A stretch of 64,000 bases of DNA from Lyophyllum atratum (GCA_014905825.1 JACGCN010000028.1:496001-560000); one strand, 5' to 3'; shown: positions 1-10,502, numbered from the stretch's first letter. The notes: generated from the letters alone by a model not told the origin. Program-made: numbers and translations.

Positions 1-174
1 CAGTACCTCGAGCTTGGGAAATCTCCTGTCGAAGATGTGGTGATGGCAGCCACATACCTGTCGGATGTGTTTCCTAGGGTAACCATACGGACGGGTTACG
101 AAAAGGCATGGGAAGAAGTCGACAAGTTTCACAAGGCTTTCGTATATGTTCGTGATCAGGAAGCTGCTCGTTGA
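1..174 (+). CDS. F-box-type protein, C-terminal end (partial)
   Basis: The window opens inside an open reading frame in frame 1 that ends at a TGA at 172-174. The last 57 residues are visible. They contain a stretch reading AATYLSDVFPRVTIRTGY followed by an acidic/aromatic helix and a basic end. From memory this resembles the C-terminal tail of agaricomycete F-box proteins, in which a line about the position of a fold is followed by V-x-x-V-R-x-Q-E. The 5' part, including any F-box, lies outside the window, so the assignment rests on the tail alone. It could be any leucine-rich-type protein of the same superfamily. Confidence 0.45.
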   Translation, partial: QYLELGKSPVEDVVMAATYLSDVFPRVTIRTGYEKAWEEVDKFHKAFVYVRDQEAAR

Positions 175-1073
175 CGCACTTCACAGAGACGCCTTCGAAT
201 CTTCGATCCCACTGAACGCGAACAATCTCCCCTTCCCAATTTGTTTTGTCGAAAATATGTCATCAAGAGCTGATTGTACGTGTACGTTACTGTCTATGCG
301 TGTAATCAGCTCCGCTCGAGTTCGTACACTCGCCGTTGTCTTGGACCCCCGTTGCGAATTACTTCTGAAAGGGTAGCGGTGGAATGAATCGTCGGGTTTC
401 ATTCGCAATTCGTTATTCCCTCGTCTGCACCTTTCTTTAGTACGACATTTCTTGAACAAACGAGGCTTGGATACCTAAAGGATTATATCTTATCTTGTCT
501 CCTAAACATAGGGTCAGCGATAGTGATTCATCAGATCGACTCGAAGTCTGGAAATAGTTCTGACTAAAGTCTACTCTCCAAATCGGAGATGTGTGGACTG
601 GGCCACTATGAAGTAGGTTTTCAGTGACGCGGTTGGCTTGAGAGTTGGCTGCTTTTCCTTGCCCTAGCTGCTCGATTTTTACGGCCTGGAGGTAGCCAAA
701 TTTGGAGGCGACGTACGTCGTGATGGGACTGCTAGACGCCGATCGTGAGTCCACTACGAAGAGGCAGTTTTTGATCTTCAAGCTAGACAAGGTAGACGGG
801 TTTTCTGACTGCAAGGACAGGCTGTGCAAAGAACAGCAGACGATGACCAACAAGATGAGCAAAGAGGGAACGACCGCTTTTGCGACAAGGCCGTCCCATT
901 CATTAAACTGATAGATGGGAGAGTTCCGCTGTTGACGTGAACCTCATCCAAGTCCGCATTTATCCCAAGCGCTACCTATGTTCATCTCTGCTTGCTCAAT
1001 GCTCGCTTGTCTAGTGATGACGATTGCAGAGAAAGAACAACTGCCGCTTTGTGTTTTCGACTACGTTATGAGG
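175..1073. other. Intergenic, no supported gene
   Basis: This stretch separates the partial F-box-type gene from the convergent permease. A 141-codon open frame on the minus strand (437-862) begins with a hydrophobic, signal-like segment. It has no recognisable domain, and an overlapping plus-strand frame is equally open, so it is not called as a gene. Confidence 0.5.
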
Positions 1074-3819
1074 TCATTCAACATTTTGGGACGTTTCTGT
1101 ATGGTATTTCTCCGGTGTTCCACGTTGCAAACTGTCAACCCCCATTTCTTCAGCTTCAAAGGATCAGAGACGAAGGTGTAAGCCGCGGACGACCTGCAGA
1201 GAACTGTCATTTGACCTACCTGAGATCTGCTGGATTGGTCCACTGAACCACTTCCTAGCGCTAACTAGCCAGAAGCCGACACTATACGTAATTACAATTC
1301 CGACTGCCACAATGGAATAATTGAATGTTTGGGAGTCGACAGGCTGGAGGCGGTGAAGAATGTTAGGTGCGTTAGGGTTAAGTCAAGGGATAGATGACTT
1401 ACATTGACTTGAGGAAGGACGAAGGCGATGGATATAAAAGCGATCCATGTAACAGCTGCGATAGAGACCGGGAAGGAAAATGCACCAAGGTGGAAGGGTC
1501 CACGAACAAATTTCTTGTGATAGATCACGCGCAGCGCGATGGGAATGCCTGGAATCAGCCAATGAGCGTTGGCCATGACGTGGAGTGGAGAGATTTACCG
1601 TAAGAAATGTATAAACCTATTGTGGCAATCGATGTGGCCGCCGCGAAAGCAACCGAACTCCCCAGACTTGGCAGACCAAGAATAAAGCTGAGGGTGCAAG
1701 CAAGCCATACTGCACGATGGGCTGCGTGAATAAATGCTCAAATGGAAGACACAAAGTCATGAGCACCTGTTCTAATTGGCGACTTCCATTTGGGATTGAC
1801 CTTGTTAAAAAATTTATGACCTGGTATCCCTCCATCGCGCGCAAACGCGTACATCATCCGAGAGTTTGATGTGATGGAAAAAGTCCTTTATTTGAGTAAC
1901 GCATGCAAGATAAATTCAAAGGCGTCGATAATTTGAGTGAGTCTTACCCGCAAAAATACATGGCGCCAATCACGATAACCTGTGATATGCCCTCGATCTA
2001 AGCATCTGCCCAGAATGTGGGAACGTAGATCGAGAGACTGACCATGAGTACAATTGCTCCGTTCTCTCCTACCGTGTCAAGAAAGATTTGAGTAACTGGC
2101 TGCCCAGTTTCTGAGTGCAACGTGGCATCTAGATCCTGGATGGAAAAGAGGAGCCCAAGGAGAAGGAACCAGCCTAGAACAGCGGAGACGCCGATTGCCA
2201 TGACGATTCCGATGCTCCCCGCCATGGCAGCATTCTGTGTTTCCTCCGTCATCTAGGAATTAACGTTTCAGATGTCTAGATAGATAACCTGGAATATCTC
2301 AAGATGCTTACATGTGCGCTAGCATCGAACCCTTATAATAGAGTCGTTTAAACACAAGACGAGTGCACCTTCACCATATGACTCACCAGTAAGGGTATAC
2401 TATCGGGGAGTCTAGATCAGCAAGTGTATACCGAAAGCATTAAACCACCTTACTTGGGCCATCAAAATCTAGAATATATCAACGCCGACTTAGCCAACGT
2501 ATCATAGAGGGCGATACGGAGTACATACCCCGATAATGACAACATACGGATTGCTAGCGCGGTCACTCCACCCCTCCCCAGGAGCGCCAGTTCCGTCGAT
2601 GAAAGTCTGAAAGACAAATTTCGCGGACTGATGCGTTGGTGCCTTGGTCAGGATGGCGACAACCAATGAGAAAGTTCCAACAGCGTGCCACCAGACCGAG
2701 ACATTGTTTAGGTGATGTAATAAATGGACCCCAAACGTGTTTGTTAAACCTTGAGTGAATAGGACTGCAGCGTATATCCCTGTAGCAGCCGAGAGTTCCA
2801 TCATTTAGCTTGCGAAATACGAATGAATCTAGAGGAGGCCTCGCCGATAGTTGTGTTTGGCGTTGGCACAAAATTAGTCTTGAGTGTACAGGCCGTCGAT
2901 ATAAAGTTGGCGCATGCGAAGCTCCAGCGCCAGGCATTTAGTCAAAAATTCATTGAACGTTGGGGAGGCATCACGAACCTAATTCCTGTCGTGACAGCGA
3001 CCTGACCCAAAAGGTTGAACCACCCTTAGGTAGCTATCAGAGCCACCGACGTTGTGGAGGAGGGAAACAAGTACCAGTAATCCAGGACGCGAGCGGGGCG
3101 TTCTTGCGTTCAGACAACATAGCGGCCCAGAAGTAGGGTCCTCCAGACGTGGGGTGAGCACTGCACCACGTCATTAAATGGACTGCGAATAAGAAAAGAA
3201 GAGTTCTGGACGTACCTGCAAACCTCTGGAAAAATAAAGACGCGTCGGAAGTGGATAGTAACCGTGTTTTATTGCAACGCTTACCAGCCATCGCCAACCC
3301 CACCAACATCGTGAAGAGAGCTGAAGTTGTCAGTGAACGGACTTTCGCATAGTCATTCGACGCGCCTCACCCGCGACAACCCAGCCCCATACCATGACCG
3401 CCGGACCGCCAGTATTCTAATTCGCGTCAACTAAGCTGGTTCGTAGGCTGCGGGGGAGGACTTACCAGTCCATAGAGAAATAGCGATGGTAGGCCAGTGA
3501 TGACGGAAATGATGGAAAATGAGACCTGTATTGATCAGGTCAGAAGGTCGTGTGAGCCGAAGATTAGGGATTATGTTCACTCCAAAGTTCTTTGAGATAG
3601 AGAGCGTTCAGTAGATACAGACACGGACGCGATATCCAACTACTCACTTGCATGAGACCAAGTTCACGCCTTACGATAACGTTGTTGAACCATCACGGGA
3701 CGCGAGCAGGGGAGAAGGACGACGTACTTGAGTTCCTGCTTGTAACCCATGCGAGCAAGCTCAGCCTCATCCTTCTCCAAGGTGGTGGTCTTCACATTGG
3801 TTTCAGCAGAATCCGACAT
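1074..3819 (-). CDS. Amino acid/GABA-type permease (APC superfamily)
   Basis: A multi-span transporter of the fungal amino acid/choline/GABA permease group, which imports amines or amino acids by proton symport at the plasma or vacuolar membrane. The ATG at 3817-3819 starts an N-terminus ending in MGYKQELK. After an intron this continues RELGLMQ, the family's hallmark N-terminal motif. Further exons give NFGVSFSIISVITGLPSLF, AHPTSGGPYFWAAML, EETQNAAMAGSIGIV, a GQPVTQIFLDTVGE loop, NSRMMYAFARDGGIPGHKFF and, near the end, IVAVGIVITYSVGFWL and ARKWFSGPIQQI. Reading across the last intron gives an acidic tail, and a TGA at 1074-1076. About a dozen introns are needed, including one 10-nt exon at 3216-3225. 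In-frame stops in the unspliced reading all fall inside plausible GT-AG introns, so the gene looks intact. The substrate cannot be told from sequence. Confidence 0.9.
3216..3225 (-). other. 10-nt microexon in the permease gene
   Basis: Between the exon ending in ...LAMA and the exon beginning AHPTSGGPYFW, conserved family sequence requires E-V-C-S. The ten bases AGGTTTGCAG on the minus strand supply it. They are flanked by TTCCAG upstream and GTACGT downstream, and the spliced phase fits on both sides. The call is inferred from frame and family conservation. Confidence 0.7.
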
Positions 3820-4335
3820 GGCGGTGGTGAGTGGTGAACCCAGGAGATATCATATGAGCCATGGCTGGAGCCCAGCTACATACTCCATTCGGACTCAGGC
3901 CCCGCACCAGGATGGCTTGATTGGCGCAAGACGACCGCCACGTGCCTGGGGCGTCCTCTGAAGCGTAGGTGGTCCGTGCAGCGAGATAGAGCCATGATAG
4001 GCCTCAACTTGCCCCTGGGGGTCATGAGTCCTGAGATTACGGGTTTCTACAAAAGGGGACATGCGGGCAGCGTTATCGACGGGGGGGAATCGCGTGCTGA
4101 TAGGGATCCACGTGGACGTTGAGATACGTTACCCCCATCAAGGTGGCATAGCCAACGTTATCATTGACAATGACGTACAAATTGAGATTGACTATATCCT
4201 CCATATTGTTAATGTGTTGTTATGGTAAAAAGGAGCAATAGATGTATTATAGTTCATTATGAATGCCCACATACCAAGACGGGCCGAAGTGTATCCCTCA
4301 CAGTATCGCAGAATGAACAGAAAGAGCCTAAAAGT
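3820..4335. other. Intergenic between two minus-strand genes
   Basis: This holds the permease promoter and the 3' flank of the F-box gene. No coding signal or clear core promoter element stands out. Confidence 0.5.
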
Positions 4336-6134
4336 CTAGAAGGCGAGGACGTGCAATTCCCTAAGTTCCTCGTCAACGTGCCCTTTAGCCTAGAGAGTCA
4401 AATTGAGTAAGTGGAAAAGTAACGACAACGGAACAAACTTTGAGCCCGATAATGCGCTCTGCATCAATCATATATGCGGAGTAGCGCTCGAAAATTACAC
4501 GCGACGTTACAAAGTACGGCAGTCTTGTCGTCACGGCGTTCTTGAAAAGCTTATCCCCTGGTATGGTACTGGGCGCGACGCAGATTTGCCGAATGACCTC
4601 GTCAGATGAAGATCGAGGGGTATGGAAATGGTGAACATTGAAGTCCAATACTGAAATTGTTTCGACGGAGGGATTTAACCCTGGCGGACACACGACTCTT
4701 TGTCCATGTACGTAACTAGATCCAAGAAAACATTGTCACCTTATCTGCAGGATTAATCGATGGACATACCGAAGCCACGTATACGGAGGGAGGCCAGTGA
4801 TCAGACGAGTCGCATTGGGGCCCCACGAGAGCCAATGTACAATGTAGGGGACCTTAGAATTCCCTGAATAATGATCTTCTACAAAGGAAAGAAACGTCTG
4901 GTTGTGGACAAACAGGTGGAAGTGCTTTCGTGAGGTATCGCGTTCCGCGCCGTACTGGATCGAAATCACATGGATGCGAGATGTCGAGGACGTCGCGAAG
5001 GGCTCGTCAGCCAATGGCGTCTCGAAAGGACCAGTGTGGGTAGTTAGATTTCTAACCCTAACATTCTCCGCAAGTCCTGGTAGACAGAGAGTGGTGATAT
5101 GCCAAGGACAGAACCCTGCTTCTGACTCGAACGCATATATCTGTATGACCCCACTCCCCTCTCGAGAAGCTAAAATGTAGGCTCGAGGGCTTATAAGGGA
5201 AAAGTCCGCTGTGTATTCAGGGAGATGATGGCCGTCTTGAGATGAATCCTATCATCCGAGTTAGACAGCATTTATGCCAGATACCTGGCGCTAACACTTA
5301 TCAAGATCCCCTCTTTCCAGTTCCATATGAGAAGCCTCTGATACCAGGTTGTAAGCAGCACTGCAATGATGTCGTCTGCGACTTGGAGCATTATGCATCG
5401 CACAAACCTGGCATAAACCTCATGGGGAGGAACGGAGAACTCGATGACAGGGAAACGAGCTTGAACGTGAGGTTCATGGTTCGTTATCGACCGCATATGT
5501 AGTTTAACGTTCTGGTTGCTGTGGTGGGCGAGCATTCTAGGTGATCTCCATGAGTATCGCAAACTACATACAGTCTCCGATGGACTCACCCTCCTTCCTC
5601 CTCCAGAAATATGATGAGATCCTGTCCAGGATCAATAGCGAAGTCTCTAGCATTGATTTTGAGGTCGTCGCGAAGAACCTCATGTCCTTCTGCATCTGCA
5701 GAGGGCAACCAGGACACGAAAAAGTCGCGGCCACCGACGCCTTTGGCAAACACTCCACCAGCAAGTTCATAAGCATGGCACAAGCCTTGTACTGAAACCA
5801 CACGCGTCGTCTTCCAGTCAAGAGCGTTCCATGCCTTTCGTCGGTCCCTGAGTCTGGCGAGACGCTCCGCATGTGGCATGCGCAGGGATGCGTTGTCGAT
5901 CATTCCTTCATGGCCCAACTCAATTTTATACATCAGTTCCGACGATTCCTCAATTGTCGTCTTCAAGCGCCAGCAAATCTAGTGAACGTTCTTGGTCAAC
6001 GGCTGAGCTATGTTAGATTTATTGAAGTATGAGCGCACCATCGAGCACTGTAAGAGCGATGTATGGTCGATGTTACTCAAGATTTCTTCCAAGATTTCCC
6101 TGGGTAAACTTGCGAGAGTTCGCGGGCTGGCCAT
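4336..6134 (-). CDS. F-box protein with propeller-like C-terminal region
   Basis: A probable substrate-recognition subunit of an SCF ubiquitin ligase. The ATG at 6132-6134 opens an exon with LPREILEEILSNIDHTSLLQ, a clear F-box. This is spliced to ICWRLKTTIEES and then to YKIELGHEGMIDN, the linker that follows the F-box in this agaricomycete family. Later exons contain NARDFAIDPGQDLIIFLEE, the usual start of the repeat region; FSLISPRAYILASREGSG; SRIHVISIQYGAERDTS; and SAYMIDAERIIGLK. The last exon gives VDEELRELHVLAF before a TAG at 4336-4338. Five or more short introns with normal borders restore one frame throughout, so the gene appears intact. Its promoter, and a scrap of one exon, recur at 10.3-10.5 kb. 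The target protein is unknown. Confidence 0.82.
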
Positions 6135-6247
6135 AGTAGATGTTGAGAGTCGGATTCAAGACTGTTTTAGTCAGGCGGTGACTGCGATTGGACTTGAAGT
6201 TGAGGCTTTTCTGCTGATAGGTCATGTGAGGGTACAATTGATGCACA

Positions 6248-6352
6248 TGATAAGCACACGCGACGCGCGTCTCTCAAAAGTCAAGAAATCTTTAAAAGTG
6301 GTTTGATTTACAATCACAATAGAAATATGAAGACGCAGAATAAAGTCTAAAG
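6248..6352 (-). repeat. Duplicated F-box promoter segment (copy A)
   Basis: About 105 bp upstream of the F-box gene match 10380-10482 at roughly 90% identity by eye. Shared blocks include GTCAAGAAATC, GTGGTTTGATTTAC and AGAAATATGAAGAC. The segment is part of the duplication discussed for the EOS1/F-box pair. Confidence 0.85.
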
Positions 6353-6355
6353 CAA

Positions 6356-6479
6356 GCGTGGTTCATAGACACCGACGGTATGCACTCGGGCCCGTCCTTC
6401 ACTGGCACTGTTGGAGAGCATCGATGGATAACGGAAAGAAGGGACGAGAGCTCCAAATGTATTCCACAATTTTACACAC
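6356..6479 (-). pseudogene. EOS1 5' remnant (duplicate of 12326-12449)
   Basis: These 124 bp match the 5' end of the EOS1 open frame at 12326-12449 with about seven mismatches. On the minus strand they still read an opening similar to that of the EOS1 frame (ATG, then WNTFGAL). They hit a stop soon after the homology ends, because the sequence jumps directly to the F-box promoter segment at 6352. Everything between the EOS1 5' piece and the EOS1 3' flank is missing here, about 1.8 kb relative to the other copy. It is therefore a deletion scar and not a gene. Confidence 0.75.
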
Positions 6480-6706
6480 CCCCTCAGCTCCTCATCAATT
6501 GCGTCCCAATCCCAATCCTAATCCCAAACACCTCCACCCTCCACCCCAAGCTGCGAAGTGACCCCATCTCCGCACGCAATCCCGCCTCACGCTCCAACAT
6601 GCGCTTGACACGGATATACACCGGCGCCTCAGTCGGAGGCGGCGGGAGAGGTAGGGGCGGGGCGATGATCGGGACAGGCCCGAGTCCGAGCCAAAGCCCA
6701 GATTTT

Positions 6707-7732
6707 CTACGACTTAACGTCGCCTTTGACATTGGCATGGTGTCGCTGATCGCGCGTGACGGGGACCGTTGGGATGTCGTTCTGCAAAACAAAGCGAGCA
6801 TCAGCTAGAGCATCAGGGGAGGAGGATGGGTATATGCGTGCATATTTACCTCTCTCTCGCCCTCGCTCTCGTCAGTATCATGAATACGGGCATGGTCGAA
6901 CGTGTTCCTGGTTTCGTGGGTGTTCAGAGGCATGCGGCGATGTGGACTCAAGTCGGGCGTGTTCAAGCCTGCGGGGGTGTCGTTTATGGTATCTAGAATA
7001 CGCGTATTATTGTCACCATTCTAGCAGAAGAACAGCGAGCACTTACCGTAGTTCGTTCTCGCGACATGGACATCATGTGGGCCGTCCCTGTTATCGTAAG
7101 ACATACCTCCGTCGCCATTCCCGTCGTCACCTTTCGGCTGACCTTTAAGCCCATTGGACTGACGCTCGCGCATTACCAACCACCAACAGGTCATGTAGAC
7201 GACGCGGAAACTCGTCCTCTGCCCCAGCAGAGTCGGTCTGCATGTCGGTACTCGTGCTTGCGGTAGTGGCACAACCCATCTGTAACCCATCTGAGCCGTC
7301 GGATCATGTTGAACCATTGGATGGGGGTGAGTTGCTTGATAGCATGAAGTCAGGAGGGCTGCTGGACAACGGCGGCGGGCTTGAGCTCGCCATTGGAGGC
7401 GACTGTATGCGCGTTTGTGTCTGTGGATGTGATCGTGACCGTAGTGAGTGGAGAGAAGGGCTCGGTAACTCAAACAATGACATGTTCCTCAAGTCCGGTG
7501 ACTATGTTGAGCGATTGTTTTCTGAATCAATTTTGCAGTTGATACCACAGTACGCCTCACAGCGACATGTCGTAGGAAATATTCGCTGGGAGGGACACCT
7601 AGTATGTAACTTGACCCTCGCACTAGCCTCGCACCATGAATTCAGACGCCCGTACCAATTTGCTCCCCGATAGCAGCCGACAACCAACTTACTGGACTCC
7701 TCACCTCTCCTCACCGCACTCGACTTCCTCAT
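6707..7732 (-). CDS. Possible Ser/Pro-rich hypothetical protein
   Basis: Not recognised. A minus-strand ATG at 7730-7732 is followed by 13 codons and a strong donor (GTAAGT). Further down are a Ser/Pro-rich block (SSSPPPLSSSPPDFML), a Gly/Asp-rich block containing MSYDNRDGPHDVHVARTNY, and two blocks joined by good GT-AG introns that read NTPDLSPHRRMPLNTH and NDIPTVPVTRDQRHH before a TAG at 6707-6709. The last three blocks share one frame after splicing. The 5' half cannot be joined without guessing, so it may be a decaying gene. The adjacent EOS1 remnant lies just downstream on the same strand. Confidence 0.3.
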
Positions 7733-7984
7733 CTAGATGGGTCGGTACCTGTCGGTACTCAGTACTCAAAGGCTGGCATTGATAGATACTCATCTCTAGG
7801 GATGGTCGACGTCTTGCCGAGACCGTTCACCGAATAAAATATGGTGGACATCCCCGAGGTTGACTCATCTCCTTAAACCCATCCGCGGTGGCCCAGTTCT
7901 GATCATGCGACTGTTGCTTATCGGAACAGAAACACCTCACGCGCCCCAATTGCGCCCCAAGGTGAAGCAGGTCAGCACAGGATC

Positions 7985-8140
7985 ACGGCAAATCGGTTTA
8001 ATTCGCTCGAGTGCGTGAGCAGCGGATGGTTTGGGCCGTGCACCGATACTCGGACGCTTTTCGTCACAAAATCGGTTCAATTCGCTCGACGTGAGCGCTT
8101 GAGCAGCGGATGAGATGGGCCGTGCACCGATACTCCGTCA
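7985..8140. repeat. Two-copy tandem direct repeat, about 78 bp
   Basis: Copy 1 starts near 7985 and copy 2 near 8065. Both contain AATCGGTT-AATTCGCTCGA, a GAGCAGCGGATG block and GGGCCGTGCACCGATACTC. They differ by scattered substitutions and a short insertion. The unit is not seen elsewhere in the window. Confidence 0.8.
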
Positions 8141-8905
8141 CGGACTCCCTCCCTCTTCCGCCGGAAGCTAGAAAGACCAACCAGAACATCACTGACATAC
8201 TGCACACATACTTACCTCTCCTTGCAACCATCGCAAAAATAGACCATCATCGCGTCCAGCACCAATATATCCTGGTATCCGCAGGGCTGGTCACTTCGAA
8301 CGCGAACAATTTCGTTGAGTACTTACAAAAGCTGCGAATGTGCCATGCCTTGATTTGTACGTACAAATCATCGTAATATAATAATTGAAAAACGAAGACA
8401 TAATGAATGATTTCCACGCCGCAGTCATCGCCGAGCCCAGCCTCCAAGTTTTATCTCTTTCTTCTTCGAGTGTTGGAATGTCGATGACACGAGGAGCTAC
8501 GGCTACGGACTTAGGCAACGCTCGGTCTGTACGCACGTATATCTCGTCATGAGACGTACATTCCTACTGACCAGAGTGACAGCACCAATGCGACCCTGCT
8601 CCATGTCATTATGTTCGCTAATTTAATGAAATAACTTGTTTTGCCTTCTATTCCCCATCTATCGAATACTCCTGCTTCTATATCGTGACCCTGTGCTTTT
8701 ACCATGTTGCAGCCTCTCTAGCTTTGCTTCGCGTATCGGCCCACACCCATATTATGTCCAGAGTCTGGCGCTTCCCTGCTCCGTACTTCCGAGAAGCGGT
8801 TAATTCTGACAGCTCGCAGGCAACGGAATATGCTTCATCCTAGCTTAGTTCTTGTCCTAGCCCATTTTCGGAGACTCTTTCGGATACCTGCCACGACTTT
8901 TTTGC

Positions 8906-8911
8906 TATAAA
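8906..8911 (+). promoter_or_regulatory. TATA box of the small secreted-protein gene
   Basis: TATAAA lies 73 bp upstream of the ATG at 8979, a normal distance for a fungal core promoter with a short leader. Confidence 0.45.
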
Positions 8912-8978
8912 GCTGGGACGTCGCGATGATCTAGCAAGACAAGTTTCGATTCACGTCGTCACATCAACATCCTTCATC

Positions 8979-9222
8979 ATGAAGCTTTCCCTCGCATTTG
9001 TCATGGTGACTCTCGCCCATACCGCACTTGCCCTGCCTCTTTCGACATCAATCCAGGCTAGATCCCCAGCCCCACTCCCCCAGGTACTGTTCATCATTAC
9101 TTCAGAATCTCGTCAGATCATCTAATAATTCCTCGTCCCCTATCAAGGACTTGGGCGCACTCGGTTCCACCATCGCCGAGTGCGTTTTACAGTGTGATGT
9201 TTCATCAGGCATTAGAGACTGA
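8979..9222 (+). CDS. Small secreted protein, two exons, 59 residues
   Basis: Exon 1 (8979-9083) encodes a classic signal peptide, MKLSLAFVMVTLAHTALALP, followed by a short segment ending in SPAPLPQ. A 64-bp intron (9084-9147, GTACTG...CAAG) joins in phase 0 to exon 2 (9148-9222). Exon 2 reads LGALGSTIAECVLQCDV and ends in a TGA after 24 residues. The predicted mature peptide is about 35 residues with two cysteines five residues apart, and no known domain. Exon 2, the intron and the end of exon 1 are repeated twice more downstream, without a signal peptide. Alternative splicing into the downstream units cannot be excluded, because the downstream flank reads DDLANMGIGRGKRD in one frame. It is likely an effector-like or peptide-precursor gene, but its function is unknown. 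Confidence 0.6.
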
Positions 9223-9779
9223 AGCTATTTTTTTATTTACGATACTTGAAGCGTACAAGATGACCTTGCCAATATGGGCATTGGGCGGGGCAAGCGGGAT
9301 ATCCAGGCTAGATCCCCAGCCCCACTCCCCCAGGTACTGTTCATCATTACTCCAGAATCTCGTCAGATCATCTAATAATTCCTCGTCCCCTATGAAGGAC
9401 ATAACACAAACCATCGCCGAGTGCGTTTTACGGTGTGATGTTTCAGGCATTAGAGACTGAAGCTTTTTTTTTTTGAAGCGTACAAGATGACCTTGCCAAT
9501 ATGGGCATTGGGCGGGGCAAGCGGGATATCCGGGCTGAATTCCCACCCCCCCCAGACCAGGTACTTTTCATCCATGTTACTTCAGAATCTCGTCAGATCA
9601 TTTAATAATTCCTTGTCCCCTATCAAGGACTTGGGCCCACTCGGTTCCACCATCGCCGAGTGCGTTTTACAGTGTGATGTTTCATGAGGCATTAGAGACT
9701 GAAGCTTTTTTTTTTTTTTTACGATACTTGAAGCGTACAAGATGACCTTGCCAATATCATTGGGCGGGTCAAGCGGGAT
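9051..9779 (+). repeat. Three tandem units of a secreted-peptide exon/intron
   Basis: Units span 9051-9300 (250 bp), 9301-9527 (227 bp) and 9528-9779 (252 bp). Each holds an exon-1-like end (ATCCAGGCTAGATCCCC in units 1 and 2, diverged in unit 3), an intron, a copy of exon 2 with TIAECVL-QC/RC, a T-rich run of 7-16 bases, and a common spacer with GATGACCTTGCCAATAT and CAAGCGGGAT. Units 2 and 3 lack a signal-peptide exon. The exon-2 reading stays open to a stop in all three, but its end differs: GIRD, GIRD and an early stop. Confidence 0.85.
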
Positions 9780-10259
9780 AACTAGTGCCGTTGAGTCCCT
9801 CAAACGCCTCGCCATACCGGGGCTCGAGAAGTTGAAGTGCGTGTTTTTTCTTGACTTTAATTCTAGGTACTGATCGTGACTACCCTGATATTTCACAGAT
9901 TGGAAGACTTGTTGGACTGAGGAGCACGAATTATAGTAGATAAACAACATCAACGCGCGGAGGGCCTGAGAGTATAGCGACTCGGAGGAAGTTGCGACCA
10001 TCCGACCACACCTCGATCGCGCCAAACCCTGTCTGCACAACCCCCACAGTCCTTATCAATACATATCTGTTATTCTTCGTTACTTTCGTGCCTCTACACT
10101 GTTCCACCGACTCCGCTGTCATTTTGTTGGCTGCTATCTAATAGTATCTTCTTTTAAGTTCCAGTTCTTCGCACTTTTATAGTTTAAACTGCATAAATCG
10201 GAACATGCCTTATGCAGTGAATAATATATCTAGCCTCTAGCTGTCGTATGTTGGAATAC
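9780..10259. other. Intergenic, possible trailing exon of the peptide locus
   Basis: Just after the third repeat unit, 9781-9842 can be read as ITSAVESLKRLAIPGLEKLK. A GTGCGT...CACAG intron could then join to LEDLLD and a TGA near 9920. This could be the original 3' end of the peptide gene before exon duplication, but no continuous splice path was proven. Confidence 0.3.
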
Positions 10260-10484
10260 AGCAATACTCAGATGGCCAAAGCTCAGGGTTTGACGGCAGA
10301 CACATGCTTTTCCTCGAGGAAGGTTCAAGAAGCGCTTTCGTGAGGTATCGTGTTCCGCGGCGTACTGGATCGAAATCATGATAAGCACACGCGATGCGCG
10401 TCTCTCAAGAGTCAAGAAATCATAACAGTGGTTTGATTTACGATCGCGATAGAAATATGAAGACACAGAATAAAGTCTATAGTA
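10260..10484 (-). pseudogene. F-box gene scrap: promoter fused to a late exon
   Basis: 10380-10482 matches the promoter of the intact F-box gene at 6248-6352. It joins directly to 10325-10378, which matches the exon at 4915-4970 encoding SIQYGAERDTSRK (here SIQYAAEHDTSRKR). All sequence between, including the F-box, is absent. The junction lies at a CATG found at both parental sites. Homology fades toward 10270. It is a deletion derivative of a duplicate F-box gene and has no function as a protein. Confidence 0.75.
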
Positions 10485-10502
10485 TTAGCAAATAACACCC
10501 CT

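Larger units (their letters stand above)
7733..8978. other. Intergenic with a short tandem repeat
   Basis: No gene is supported here. The stretch contains two adjacent 70-80 bp direct repeats (7985-8140) and, at its right end, the promoter of the small secreted-protein gene. Confidence 0.5.

Noticed and set aside
437..862. 141-codon minus-strand frame with a signal-like start
   Set aside because: No domain, no intron logic and no neighbour support. Such lengths occur by chance in a 64-kb window.
2000..2100. Apparent stop (TAG) in the permease after YVPTFWADA
   Set aside because: A GTCAGT...CACAG intron removes it and restores MVIVIGAMYFCG, the expected family sequence.
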